DNA of 64,000 bases, taken from assembly GCA_035610835.1 (NCBI GenBank), contig CM069441.1, positions 99,507,606 through 99,571,605 on the forward strand, written 5' to 3'. This document shows positions 37,126 to 49,213 of the stretch, one piece after another; position 1 is the first letter of the stretch, and each line of letters begins with the position of its first letter. Source of the stretch: Ophiura sarsii. Taxonomy: Eukaryota > Echinodermata > Ophiuroidea > Amphilepidida > Ophiuridae. The notes under the pieces are model-generated. The model saw only the letters and a program-made list of their open reading frames with translations, was not told the DNA's origin and did not search any database. Both the position numbers and the translations under genes were made by a program.

Positions 37126-37320
37126 ATTTTGCGCTTCACTTGAAAAGACTTTAAAAACTCATCTGTTTAAGACTGCTAATATGATAATTGACTTATTGAC
37201 TTCGATGTAACTGTTTTTTGTTGATTTAATTGTTTGTTTATATATATTTGTTTTAATGTTTGCGCCTTTGAAAGGGTTGTCTGGATGGATTAAACTATAT
37301 GTATTAATCTCTTTTAACTA
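37126..37320 (+). pseudogene. LINE ORF2 extreme C-terminus and 3' tail
   Basis: The plus strand reads SLEKTLKTHLFKTAN before a stop near 37210, matching the usual FKKxLKTHLF end of LINE ORF2. The downstream GCGCCTTTGAAAGGGTT is typical of such 3' tails. It ends about 65 bases before the gene D exon. Confidence 0.6.
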
Positions 37321-37386
37321 ACTGTCGTTTAAATATCTCAATAATTATGTTAACTTATTGAATTTGTTTTGCTTTTAATTTCAGAT

Positions 37387-40300
37387 ATGGCATACAGCCA
37401 AGAAAAATCTGGTGAGGATGTGCCTGATGTCCAAATCAAAGGGCTGGCTGATGAGCCACAACCTCTGCCATCACCCCCAACAGCATCACCCCTACCGGCA
37501 TCACGCCCACCAGAATACCCCCCAACAGAATCCCCCCAACAGAATCCTCCCCAAACAGAATCACCACCGATGCCATCATCAAGCAATAATAGGTATGTTA
37601 CACTATTGACAATATGGCTATAGCAGACATGAAACTGCAAAGAATGATACAGAATGCACCCATGCCATTCAATATAAAAACACTCACATCCTACCCACTA
37701 CAAATCCCTACACTGCTAGCTGCTGCTATTGCGCTTCCCTGGTCTCGTGGCTTGATCTGTGGGCAATCAAATGGCAAAGAAAAGGCGATATTTTTGAGCT
37801 GACCAGCAGGCCCGTAACTAGGGGGTACCAATGTACCTTTTGTTTTGTACCAATGTACCTTTTTTTGTACCAATGTACCTTTTTTTGTACCAATGTACCT
37901 TTTTTTGTACCAATGTACCATTTTTGTACCAATGTACCTTCTAATGTACTTTTTTTTGTGAAAACGCCCCCCACCCACCCTAATTTTCCGGAAAACCCCC
38001 CATTTCCCATTGTGAAAAGCGTTTTTTCGGGCCGTTTTGGACTAAAACATGTCCTTACCCCCCACCCCCCCCCCCCCCCTCCCTGATGGTTTCATTCCCA
38101 AAATAAAACATGGGGGTTAGCGTTAGGGGGCAGGGGGGGGGGGGAATAGCACACATTATTTCAAATGTTGTGCCATGTCAAGAACAATTAAACAAGTTTG
38201 AGGTCAAGATATCTCTTTTAACAGTGAACTAAAGGGAATGAAAGGCTGTTTATTAAACATATCTTTTAAGGGGGGTCTAGGTTGATTTGCACCAAATTTG
38301 GAAACAGATGTTCTCAATATTACTGTGGGCTTACCCCTTAGAGTCATATCAAATTGAAGCTTAGGTAACAGCGTTTCAAAAACTGCGCGTTATTTTGATC
38401 TGGTTGTTATGGTAACCAAACAATGCCTCTGATTGGCCCACCCTAATTTTCTGGAAAACGCCCAATTTCCCATTGTGAAAAGCGTTTTTTCGGGCCGTTT
38501 TGGACTAAAACATGTCCTTACCCCCCCTTTTTGGAAACAGATTTTCTCAATGTTACCGTGGGCTTACCCCTTAGAGTCATATATCAAATTGAAGCTTAGG
38601 TAACAGCGTTTCAAAAACTGCGCGTTATTTTGATCTGGTTGCTATGGTAACCAAACAATGCCTCTGATTGGCTAAACACTGGTACAAAGATAACTAGAAA
38701 ACTAAATGTTGCATGTTCACCATACTTTGGTAGATGATGTATGGGAACAATGCGCACGAATTAATGAAGCCGGATTTTTTATATGGTTGCCATGGTAACC
38801 AGGAACTGACCAATCGGGTAATTTTACGTTATAATTCAAATTTGGAAAGATAAATTGATAATTCGGCTAATACCACCGATATTTTGAGACACCCGAAACT
38901 CAATTGACCATAACATCAGAACCAAAAATCCAATTGACCTCAAACAAAAAGCATTTTAAAGCAGAGACTTAGCAGTTTTCTACTGTGTTAATATCTCATT
39001 TTTGTCTGAAGCACTGAATTTAATATCTGACCAACCTAGACCCCCCCCCCCCCCCCCCCCCTTAAAATCATAGGCATCATTTAACTTTACAATTCTATCT
39101 TGTTTTGATATAAATAATATACATAGACTCGGAAAAACGGGCATGAATTCAATAAACAAAGACCGGTCCCTCTTCACTATCACGGCAAAGGATTGCCCAC
39201 TTGACCACAGGGATTGTGTTTACATGGTAGGGCTGGGATTTTCTCCAAACATTTGATTCCTAAATTTTTCATCAAAATAATTGAAAAGAAATTAGAAAAA
39301 ACAATGCATGTGAGCCGATGTTGATGTGTGAATAATGGCACTACCCTGAAGAAAAAAAAGTTTTTGTGAGCATAATATCAACATCGGTGCAAGTACATTG
39401 ACCTTTTCTCATTTCTTTCAAAACAACACATTCATACTCTTCAGTTGGTTTGTGACACATATGAATATCGCAACAACTTTCACTGTAATTGGAATCATTT
39501 TAGATTATGGTGTCATTAGTTAAACTTTAAAAATAGATAAATTACAGCCCCGAACCATATGAAATCTCAGAACCTGTATTTTCTGATTTTGCCCATGAAC
39601 TGTCCATGCGTTGCATTTGTGCATCATACTGACTTCAAACAAAGTTTTGCCTTTATTACAATGACTTACTCAGGAAATTTATCTTCGTCATAAGGGGAAT
39701 TAAAAGTGTAAATACCTATGAAATGTTTTAGATCAATAAATAACCTTCGGAGACACTGCCATTTTTTGTAGCAGTTCAAAAACAATTTCTTTGCAATTGG
39801 AAACCAGCTGTTAAGTCAGTTGCTCTGTGTTTGTACATTTTCAACAATAAGGTTACTGCAGTGGGTATTTCTATTCAACACGAAGCTATACTGCTCTGTT
39901 GCAGCTCAACATCACAAGCCTGCTAAAAATGGGCCTTTGGCATAATTTCACAAGCATGGGTTCCCCCTAAAATGTATGTGTGTCCACACTTATGGACAAA
40001 GAACAATTATTACTCTATAATTATTTAAGTTTGAGCTGTAGTTTAGATTTTTATCTGGTACGTTACTCTCTTAAGGTACCCAATACAACGTTTTGAAAAA
40101 ACAGGTCAAATGTATTTATGTATTTACATTTTATGTTTTCCACTCCAAAGTAATACCCTTGTCTTGTTTTATTCTCAGGGATGCTGATTCTAATCAGACC
40201 GATTGCATCGCCAAATCTTTGGATGACGATTCGGTTAAGTGGCAGACAATGCCGTCATCAAGTCATCAGGTGGCAAAGCCGCAATTACCTCCAAAAGACC

Positions 40301-40389
40301 CACCATCTTTGATATACCTTCCTCCTTTTATTGGAGAGGTGAAATGGCCAGATGATGATGACGAGGACTGGTGGGAAGCTATGATATAG
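37387..40389 (+). CDS. Gene D: 138-residue Pro-rich protein with acidic tail
   Basis: Exons are 37387-37592 (acceptor TTTCAG ending 37384, donor GTATGT) and 40179-40389 (acceptor TTCTCAG, stop TAG). The phase 2 intron rejoins the frame as SSSNNR-DADSNQ. The protein starts MAYSQEKSGEDVPDVQIKGL. Residues about 24-65 are Pro/Ser/Thr/Gln-rich, with near-repeats (PPTESP, PPQTESPP). A second Pro patch (QLPPKDPPS) precedes LIYLPPFIGEVKWP and a very acidic, Trp-containing end (DDDDEDWWEAMI). No signal peptide or membrane segment. It is probably disordered, with a short C-terminal acidic/aromatic motif of the kind used for protein binding. The exon starts AT ATG, so a further upstream coding exon cannot be excluded. 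No family recognised. Confidence 0.6.
37826..37955. repeat. About six-copy 20-base minisatellite
   Basis: The unit GTACCAATGTACCTTTTTTT repeats with small changes inside the gene D intron. Open minus-strand frames with GTLVQKK repeats are by-products. Confidence 0.85.
37970..38800. repeat. Intronic tandem duplication with X-box-like sites
   Basis: Two blocks are duplicated: GTGAAAAGCGTTTTTTCGGG at about 38014 and 38477, and CTTAGGTAACAGCGTTTC at about 38360 and 38593. The second block ends in GTTG(T/C)TATGGTAAC (38403 and 38638). A third site, GTTGCCATGGTAAC, lies at 38786-38799 and matches the RFX X-box palindrome. Regulation is inferred. Confidence 0.65.
38801..40178. other. Gene D intron, remainder
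   Basis: Holds a 21-base poly-C run at about 39041-39061; nothing else recognised. Confidence 0.4.
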
Positions 40390-41345
40390 TGTTGGAAAGA
40401 ACTAGAATCACACGTCTTCTTAAAACCTCCTTGTATACTCCGTTCCATCGACAAGTCACTTCTGTGTCAACCTCATTCCAAACACTCTTGGGGGAAAGAA
40501 CATTTTCGATTGCAGTGCCACGTCTTTACGTGTCAGCCAGTCCAAGTTCCACAAATTTTACTCATAGTTTAGCTTCAAAATGCTATTAATTTGACATCGT
40601 AAATAACCTGATTAATTACAGCACTGTAATTATTACCCAACTTGGTGTGTGGGGGTGTGTTTTTAGTAAATGAGTGTTTAAGTCCTGCAGAGTGAGAGGA
40701 GTGAAAGTGGTGTATAATATATTGAGGTGTCCTACTGTGCAGGGGTATGTAAAGCAGAGTTCTGCCACGTAAATCATCACTAATATATAGTACTGTCGAT
40801 GAGTGCTATTAATTCCTTATAGCACTCAGCAGCTTTGCTGCATTGTGCTACATATAAGTCATACTAAGTAAAACCATTGTAGATAAAGGCATATTATGTG
40901 ATCTTTTCCAAAGAGCACCCTCTATTCATGATTTTTTTTTAGGAAGTGGATTTTCTTGCAGATTTATATTTCTGATCATAAATCGTACATACATTCCAAG
41001 TTACAGAGCGATACGATTCCTAATTCCTCAAAATCATGGTTTTAGAGTGAATTTAGAGTGAAAATATAAACTCTAAAACCATGATTTTGAAGTAATTAAG
41101 AATCGTATCGTCCTGTAACTTGAAATGTATGTAAGATTTATGATCAGAAATGTAAATCTGCAAGAAAATCTGCTCTTTTTTTTCGATGTTGAGGGCGTTC
41201 CCTGGAAAGATCACATAATATACCTTTAAGTTGTACATGAAAATGTATGTTGTAATGCAAGATATTTTTTGTAATGTGCCTCGAGCACCATTTTGGTGGA
41301 TTAGTGCGCATTATAAACAGACCATTATTAATATTATTATATGTT
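40390..41345 (+). pseudogene. Possible LINE C-terminal remnant with 3' tail, split by a MITE
   Basis: A plus-strand frame just after the gene D stop reads TSFQTLLGERTFSIAVPRLY, resembling the FGxRxFSxAAPxLWNSLP end of LINE ORF2. At 41275-41345 a tail with GTGCGCATTATAAACAG and (ATT)n follows. The MITE 40886-41226 lies between. It overlaps the likely 3' UTR of gene D. Confidence 0.35.
40886..41226. mobile_element. TA-flanked foldback MITE, family AAGGCATATT, copy 1
   Basis: Ends AAGGCATATTATGTGATC and complement ...GATCACATAATATACCTT, TA on both sides. The arms are nearly full-length inverted copies (CAAAATCATGGTTTTAGAGT). It has the same internal sequence as 53611-53985, in the opposite orientation. 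Confidence 0.85.
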
Positions 41346-41392
41346 CATATGTATGAAATTGTCTGAATATATAATAATGCAATTATCAATTG

Positions 41393-44310
41393 CAGCCCCG
41401 GCCCCCGGGGGACCCGGGAATAGCAGGGATTAGGGCCTGAACGTACAAATTGCTGATGTGACATCCCGGGTACAGTCGTGTACGGTCCCTGCAGGGCGGG
41501 GCACCAATTTTTGTATGCTCCCGCTACAGTCCCGGCCCCCTATGGCCGGGACAAAGTGTACGGCGGCGTACAGTCCCGGCCCTCCATAGCCTGGACAAAG
41601 TGTATGATGGCGTAGAGTCCCGGCCCCCCATAGCCGGGACATAGTGTACGCCCCTGATACGCCCGGCCTCAGACAGCCGGGCCAATATTAGCGAATCGTT
41701 ATCATGTTACACGGTTCACTGCGAGCATTTTCAGGATTTACCGTTCACATGTTCACTATATTATATGGTTTATGTGGATAGTTTACAGTGCGCAAGAACA
41801 AAACTTACCAGAGGCCTAAAACTAGAAATAATGTTGGCATGATCTATCTCAGTGGTCGTGTCAACCAGAAATGAATCGAGTCAAAAAATCACTTTATGGA
41901 TATAATATTGTGTAGCTTTATTTTTGATAGACCATGCGTACCCAACAGCAACATTAGAAAGTTTTGATCAAATTTATTTATTATGAACAAACAGTATTTA
42001 AGTTTTAAAAATGGACTGACAACATGATGATTGATGCATATTTTTGAAAATTAATTCGATCGTTTAGTGTATAGAACAGCCTACGTAGTGCTATTTTGGG
42101 GTCAAAGGTCAAACACAAATAGCCCTTTATTTGACATATAGGGAGAATATAGGGAGAACATTTATGTTATCTTTATGTTATATATTATACGCTTGATATA
42201 CGCTTGATATCAAGCCAAAGGGAGAAACATTAGTCGTTTTCACTATAGTGTCTCACAAATGTTAACACTTTCCACGCGGCAGGCAGCTGGGGCTTTTTCG
42301 ATTTCGATTTTCGTGATACAATGCACAGAGGGGGTCGGGGGAGGGGGGGGGGGGGTGAAAAGGGAGTCTTCCTGGCAGCACATACATGTTTCCAATGTCA
42401 TTTCCCACACCCCAAACACAACGGATTGTTAATCATCAAAATTATGCAAGGGGTTGCGTTTGGTATGCCATTACGCCATTTATATTTCCTTTTGATTTGC
42501 CGTTCATAGAAGAAAAGATGATTCCTTGAAAATAAGAGATCAAAATCATTTTAATCTGTCATTTGATTCGGTCCAATGTTATACATGTATATGTCTGTAG
42601 TATAAATACTGCGCCATTCATAAATATCAACCAATATTAATCAAGTTACATTTCTGTTAACATTCTATGTTTGTTTCTTATATTAAACGTATTAGTTTGT
42701 TTCTTTAATCATGCATGTTTACTATTATAGTATACAGCACAAGCCTTAGAGAAGGGACATTATTAAGAGCGCCATCGCTTGATGGCTAGTCTCAGTTTAT
42801 TTTTGATTGACAGTTAAAATCTTTTGTTCCACTCAAGCGATTGTCCTGGACAAAAGTCACACGAGTCGATGTACGTACCCGAGTCATCGCGTACCCATTG
42901 TTTAAGCCCCATGATGCAACGATAGGCTGTGGATGTTAATTTTATTTAGTATTTATCACAAAGCTCGCGGTAAACCAGACAATATGCAATTCAAATGTTA
43001 ATCAGTAAATCAAACAGAAACGTTAATGTCTATAATACTTCACGGAATTATAATTCCTAAATCGATAGCACGTTCAGACATCATTGACTTATCTCAATAC
43101 TACATGCAGTATTCATAACATTATCTCAATCAATAACATTGAATATAATAGAGACATTGCATCACGGGGTATTTTGATGGGCACCGACGACTCGGGTAGA
43201 AAGTGAATCAAAAGAAATCAATCATGTGTCATTCATCGATATTACAGGCCATTCAGTTTATTCTTGGGATTGACGCGGGATATTTGAAAGTAAACTCGCA
43301 TGATTATGAAATGGGCTTTTTACTACTTGAAGTTTTGGTGAACAAAGTTTAGTAATTCTAGTGTCATAACAGTAGACGTGGTATTACCTGAATTGTTTTC
43401 AAATGAGAATAAAATATAACTTGAGTATATAAGAAAGTACGGAATTCCAAAAATAAATATGGTATGAACGTAATTCACTGAGAAAATAAGCTTTGAATAT
43501 TACCCGTACTTGTTTTATAGAGTTTAAAACATCTTACCATCATGGAATAATAATTCCGTAATTGCTATTCTATTATCTTACACTCCTATAGATAGTGATA
43601 TCTGATGGGCTATTTCTCTAATATTTCAACATTTTGGAACATAATGAACATTTAAATATAACGACAATAGACTACATCCCCTGTTATTATACTTAAATAG
43701 TACAATGAAGCAGACGAAGTAACGCCCTATAGCGTCACTAGGCGGCGTTGATATTGTAGTTTATATCCAGGAGGCGTGACCACAGTAGCTTTCCAGTTCA
43801 TGATTATTCCCAAACACGCAGTTTGAATGTCGAAGAGGGCGCTTGCATTAATGTCCATTTTTTACCTTGTGTAAGGCTTGTGACAGCAGGTCTAAATAGA
43901 CCCAATAGACCTATTGCACATTAAAATACCGAATTGAAAATCCAGGCATTGATCAATCGCGTTGACTAATGTAGTAGAGCATGTCTGTATAGTCTTAATG
44001 CCCCGGTGTGGATGATATGTACCTTAGCGTACGTCCCCGCTATGTGTGCATACACCCCGGCTATGCCAAGCAGTGTACATTTGTGTACCTTAGCGTAAGC
44101 CCCCGCTACAATGCCCGACCATTCCCCGGCCTATTTTTTTAGTGATGTACGTCCCTGCTACGCCCCGGCTACATGCCCCACGGGGGCACGTTATGTACGT
44201 CCCGGTTACACACCCCCGCATAGCCGGGCAATGATTTTTGTACGTTTGCGTACAGTCCCCCCCCCCCCATGCCCTGGGTCCCCTGGGGCTGGGGATGCAA
44301 TTAATAAGTG
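41393..44310. mobile_element. Large region bounded by inverted GC-rich arms
   Basis: The left arm (41393-41690) begins GCAGCCCCGGCCCCCGGGGG and holds ~55-base tandem units with CCCGGCCCCCxTAxGCCGGG. The right arm (43990-44310) ends GTCCCCTGGGGCTGGGGATGC, the inverted form. The ~2.3 kb between is AT-rich and holds no transposase or other gene I can recognise. It may be one large non-autonomous element or two separate copies of a repeat (third copy at 850-1051). Confidence 0.4.
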
Positions 44311-44334
44311 CACAAAGGGGTAAAAAAAGTAAGC

Positions 44335-45145
44335 CCCACCTAAAATTAGATTACTTTTGTTTACATAAATTCACACACAATTAGACGTATTGAAATTTTG
44401 AAACGATTATGAAAATGGTAACACTTGGCAACCAACAGAAAGTTTTTATTTTCGATATCATGTTTACTTTTTCCAAAACAGTCACATTTCCTCAAAATTA
44501 TGTTTTCAGAAAAAGTGGCACTTACTTGTATTGGATTTTGGCAAATTTCATGTTAACGTAAACATCATTTTGGGGATATTTGACTTTTGGGGGAAAAGTA
44601 AACATGGTATTGTACAGGGGAAACTTTGTACAGATAGCTAAGCGTTTTTCCTTTTCAGAAAAATATCAATTTCTTAAAACGTCTAATTGTGTGGGGCTGT
44701 TACGCAAACAAAATTGTATAGGATTTTAAAAATTGCCACTGTTTCTGAGAACATCGTTTTGGGAAAATGAGAAAATGTTGGGAAAAGTTTAAACATGATA
44801 TTGAACAGGAGAAACTTTCTGTGAGAAGCCAAGCATTTTCTCTTTTCACAAGTCTTTAAATTTCTCAAAACAATTAATCCTGTGCGGAGTTATGCAAACA
44901 AACTTGGTCTAATTTGCGTACAAAAAAATCACGAGAGTGATATTTTAAATTTACTGGCGGGACCAAGTGCCACTTTTTCTGAAAACATCATTTTGGGGAA
45001 ATGTGACTGTTTTGGGAAAAGTAAACATGATATTGACAATGGAAAACTTTCTATTGGTAGCCAAGCGTTTTCTCTTTTCATAATCGTTTCAATATTTCAA
45101 AAAGTCTAATTGTGTATGAAGTTATGTAAACAAAAGTGGGCAGTC
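44335..45145. mobile_element. Foldback element with an internal third arm
   Basis: 44335-44530 and about 44960-45145 are inverted copies (TTTTCAGAAAAAGTGGCACT against AGTGCCACTTTTTCTGAAAA; CACACAATTAGAC at the outer side). Another partial arm lies at 44620-44720. No transposase. Confidence 0.65.
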
Positions 45146-45599
45146 TGTCAAGTATGGATTCACTCAAGTAAAACTAATCTCAGGATTGTCACCCTCGTAG
45201 ATTCATAAACATTGGTTATTGATTTGGACCTATTACGTTCGAGAAACCACAGTGGAACAATTACGACGATATCTGTGTCGTTTAGATGCTATTGGTTTTG
45301 CTGCGATATATGATTTGAGATCATTTGGGTCCTACGACCCTGGATAACTCAACAAACTTATATAGCTTATTTCCATTGGGGTCCGTTAGATATGTGAACA
45401 GATACAGACCGGGATGATCCCCTACTCTTTACGAAAGAGTCTGTAACCTTTTTACCATGCTCGGGTATTGCTCTCCCGATGCAGGGGGTCACCATTTCTA
45501 TGTGACTTCCGAACCACTGGTTTTTGCTGCCATTAGGAAATCGTCACAATCACTTCGCTTCATTTACCAGGCTACCGACACGGCGCACACAATGTATCA

Positions 45600-45775
45600 G
45601 CACTTAGATTGTAATATCCCCTAACAGTCCCCAATCTCGCTTGGGTCGAGGAGTCAATTGAGACAAAGTACCTTGCCCAAGGATACAAACATGTTGGCTG
45701 TAGCGGGGCTAGAACTCACAACCTTCGTATCATGAACCCTGCATGCTATCCACTAGACCACACATGCTCTATAAT
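45600..45775 (-). repeat. tRNA-derived SINE (minus strand)
   Basis: On the minus strand the A-box-like TGGTCTAGTGGAT and B-box-like GTTGTGAGTTCTAGCCCC are followed by TTGGGCAAGGTACTTTGTCT, a word shared by SINEs with conserved central domains. The unrelated ends suggest truncation. Confidence 0.6.
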
Positions 45776-45918
45776 GTACTTCAAAGCATTGAAGCAGCAC
45801 ATCCCCAAACAGGCGTGCACGCAGGGGGTATTTTGGGTGAGAAAAGGGGAAAGGAGAAGAAAAAAACAGAAAGGAGAGGGGGAGAGTGGACACGGGAGGA
45901 AGAAGGGGAAAGAAAACC

Positions 45919-46029
45919 TCTTTCTCTCTCCCCCTCCCCCATTGACACATTTCACGAGGCCCTACCCCATCGACACAGTTCACGAGGCCTCGTGAACTGT
46001 GTAAATGGGGGAGGGGGAGAGAGAAAGAG
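45919..46029. repeat. Long hairpin with a perfect 30-base core
   Basis: The core is an uninterrupted palindrome around the centre CACGAGGCCTCGTG at about 45972-46001. Flanking purine/pyrimidine arms (TCTCTCCCCCTCCCCCAT and its complement) pair again after a ~26-base bulge. Confidence 0.75.
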
Positions 46030-46671
46030 TTTGAGAAAAGACTACAGGAAACTGGAAGAGAATACATAGAAATAGGTCTAATCATTATGTGTTAAACAAA
46101 CGCGTGTACGGGGGTTAGGGTATGTCAAAAAATTAAAAGGGGAATTATATGTTATCAATTAATAAGGTCTTAAATAGCTTAAATCTTTGGCCTCAGAGAG
46201 TATCGAAATTCCAAATTTGCTAATGTTGCACTAGATTTACTGGTACCAAACACCATGGGACTAGAAGGGGAAGCCACCTTTGACACCCAGTTATATTTAA
46301 ACAAAATGGCAGGCAAATATGTCAACAATCCTGGAATGAAAAGGAAAATATAAAGTTTGCGAGCATCAAAACGGCATAGAAATGCCCTCAGCGAGCACCT
46401 AGAGTTCAAATTTTCTCTCGGTATCAAATGATGCCTAAAAGATTCATCTAAATGCCTATCTAGCCTGTTTGGTCAGAAAAAAAATTGAATGTTACTCAGA
46501 ACCCTTTATGTTGTTGTTCACTGGTGTAATGCTCCGTGGCAGACTCTGTGTGTGTGCATTGTGCTATGCCTACTTTTAGTTAGAAAGATGCACCAAATTG
46601 TTAGGCACATTTTGATACCACATTTGTTGGCCTTGAGACAATGCAACGATAAGAAATTGTGCCACTTACCA
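46030..46671. other. Non-coding stretch
   Basis: No exon or clear repeat seen. Confidence 0.35.
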
Positions 46672-46940
46672 ATTTTTACAGAAAAAAAAGTGGCACTAAA
46701 TCTCACTGGCTATGGCTGGTTTTGTCCATAAATTAACAGACATTTTCTTGGTGGATTTTCGTGCACAGACATGGGAATCGACCAAACAATTATGTGTGGC
46801 ATCATTTCAAGAAAATCAATAAGCAAATCATAATCTTGTGCACCAAGACACAGTAGCAAATTTAAAATGTTTGTTAATTTTATGGACAAAACCAGCCATA
46901 GCCAGTGAGATATAGTGCCACTTTTTGTTCTGTATAAAAA
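46672..46940. repeat. Inverted repeat with ~65-base arms
   Basis: Arms at 46672-46735 and 46870-46940 share GTGGCACTA(A/T)ATCTCACTGG and GCTATGGCTGGTTTTGTCC, about 135 bases apart. Probably the ends of a small element, without a clear target duplication. Confidence 0.65.
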
Positions 46941-47339
46941 TTGATAAATCTGAGATTACATAAGCAAACATTATAACACACATTATGAGCGTGCAAGTTT
47001 TACAGGTCATGACACCTTCTCATGTACTATGGTACATATATTACCATATATATATATTACATACATATATAGCTGTATTTGTAAATTTGGTATCAAACAA
47101 ATTCTACAAGTGTTCTCTATCAAAAGATATTTTCAGATTTATAGTGAAAATTATTTACTGGAGATATAAAGCTTGCGACACCCTGTATAACATGCCAAAA
47201 GCATCTGTCTAATTTCAAGAATTTTCTGAAAATCCTACCCCCCCCCCCCTCGACCGATACATACTCTACTTTGCTGCCCTCTCTAGTTGCAAATGAACAG
47301 CAAGCAAATGTATGACTCATCGTTGATTGTTGTGCATGG

Positions 47340-47740
47340 GCTTCTCCACTGATAGATCATGTCAATCCAGGTCATACACAAACAAACCAGACCGATACCA
47401 CACGGGCGGCGAGCCAATTTCTAAAATAACTGGCTGATTAATAAATTCTTTTCTGAAAAAGCTTTTACTCAGCTGAAATACTTATTATTCTGTCTGTTCT
47501 TGGAACTCTCTGCTGCATTTTGGAGGAAACAGCACACATTAAAACCAATGACACCTGTAGAAAAGTTGTGAAAGGCATAATTGAAACAACACACAACTTT
47601 ACAAAGGTAAGATGGCAGCTGCTCTTATACTTATAGCTTCTGACTGATCGTGATATCCTTTAAGTAAATTCTGGTCAAGAAGAAAAATCCATGTGATTAT
47701 ATCAAACCTGTGGATTTCCAGTCTGTATAATGCACCTCTG
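47340..47740 (+). other. Duplicated block with conserved donor, left copy
   Basis: This block aligns with 55300-55650. Both contain TTATTATTCTGTCTGT, CATTAAAACCAATGACAC and a donor-like GTAAGA, then TAAATTCTGGTCAAGAAGAA. The conserved donor (about 47607) suggests a duplicated non-coding first exon, but no downstream coding exon was found. Confidence 0.4.
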
Positions 47741-48453
47741 AAAAAGCCCATGACATAACATTGGATAAAAAGTATCATCCTACATGTACCCTTAAGATTA
47801 TTTATGATAGTCAGGATAACTTATAAATATGAAAAATGAAATGTCACTTGTGCAAGGCTTTATCATACAACCAGCATAGTGCTAAATTCAGGGGCAGATC
47901 CCGAGTTGTAAAAATGTTAATTATGCAGATGCACAGAACAAATTATTGCATGTGAATGGATTCAATGTGTAATTGTAAACATGCCGATTCCACTGATTTT
48001 ATAGCATCAAACAATGCTGGAATTTATAAGCTTACCGCATCAGGAAAATTTGTTGGAAGTCACGGGGCAAGTCATTATTTATATATTTTCATTGAACCGA
48101 TAAATAAGCCCCAAACAACAAAATCCAAAATAAGCCCCAAACGTTATATACAGGCCGGCCCACACTACCCACCCTCACACCAACCTACTCTCTCGCCCAT
48201 GCATGCCGGGCGGGGCCTGGCTGGTGAAAGGTGAATACTATTGTTGGATAACAAAGTTTGAGCGAAAGCGCTTGCGACCGAAGGCTTGTACAAATTATTT
48301 TTACCAAAACTGTAATGCATGTACGTACACGTACACTGATCATGGCGATTGGTTCTGTTTAATCCCATATCCACTTGTGACGTTTGGCTATTGAACGTAT
48401 GCATCGTGGATAATGACTACTTTTACTATATTTGGTAATCCCCCCCCCCCCCC

Positions 48454-48835
48454 TCCTACATCATTCATCTTAGCAATCTGTATGCTCGTAAATCCTACGT
48501 CATTCATATTAGCACGCTGTATGCTCGTAAATCCTACGTCATTCATATTAGCATGCTGTATGCTCGTAAATCCTACGTCATTCATATTAGCACGCTGTAT
48601 GCTCGTAAATCCTACGTCATTCATATTAGCATGCTGTATGCTCGTAAATCCTACGTCATTCATATTAGCAAGCTGTATGCTCGTAAATCCTACGTCATTC
48701 ATATTAGCATGCTGTATGCTCGTAAATCCTACGTCATTCATATTAGCATGCTGTATGCTCGTAAATCCTACGTCATTCATATTAGCATGCTGTATGCTCG
48801 TAAATCCTACGTCATTCATATTAGCACGCTGTATG
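48454..48835. repeat. 39-base minisatellite, left part
   Basis: About 9.7 units of a 39-base repeat containing ATGCTCGTAAATCCTACGTC and ATTCATATTAGCA(C/T)GC. It is one array with 50886-52698, split by the LTR element. A poly-C run precedes it. The period is a multiple of three, so several frames on both strands stay open for its whole length; these are not genes. Confidence 0.95.
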
Positions 48836-48968
48836 TGTATTACTTTGTATAGCAACTTTATTCACTCATAACAACAACTCAGTCGGCCATGATAACGAGG
48901 TAACTTGGAAGTGTACCTTGGCGGTACTTTGGTCTCCGATCAAATAGTCCCTATCATGATTCATGACA
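48836..48968 (-). repeat. 3' LTR of the deleted Gypsy element
   Basis: Identical to the other LTR over 124 bases, with 7 extra bases (a TCATGA-type duplication) near its outer-polypurine end. AATAAA on the minus strand lies close to the LTR end. Confidence 0.93.
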
Positions 48969-49213
48969 TCCCCCTTTCCTTACAAAAAAGTAAAATATTG
49001 CTTCCACAAAAATATTATTCCACGCAAATAAGTGACATTGTTATAAAGGTTCAGTAACATTGAATTTGTGTGAAAATTTGCAATAAAAGTGGCAAAAAAA
49101 GTAATCAAAGAGTGCCTGTGTGATTATTGTGTCTTGGAACGCCTTAGATTATGATACGCGTAATAGCACAGGAGATATTAACACATTACCACATTAACGC
49201 AGCGCACGCGTTT

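Noticed and set aside
45743..46085. Arg/Glu-rich frames on both strands
   Set aside because: They arise from purine-rich sequence and the hairpin at 45919-46029.
48388..48855. Minus-strand repeat protein (MNDVGFTSIQ units)
   Set aside because: Same satellite array; it ends in a poly-C tract and is broken by the LTR insertion.
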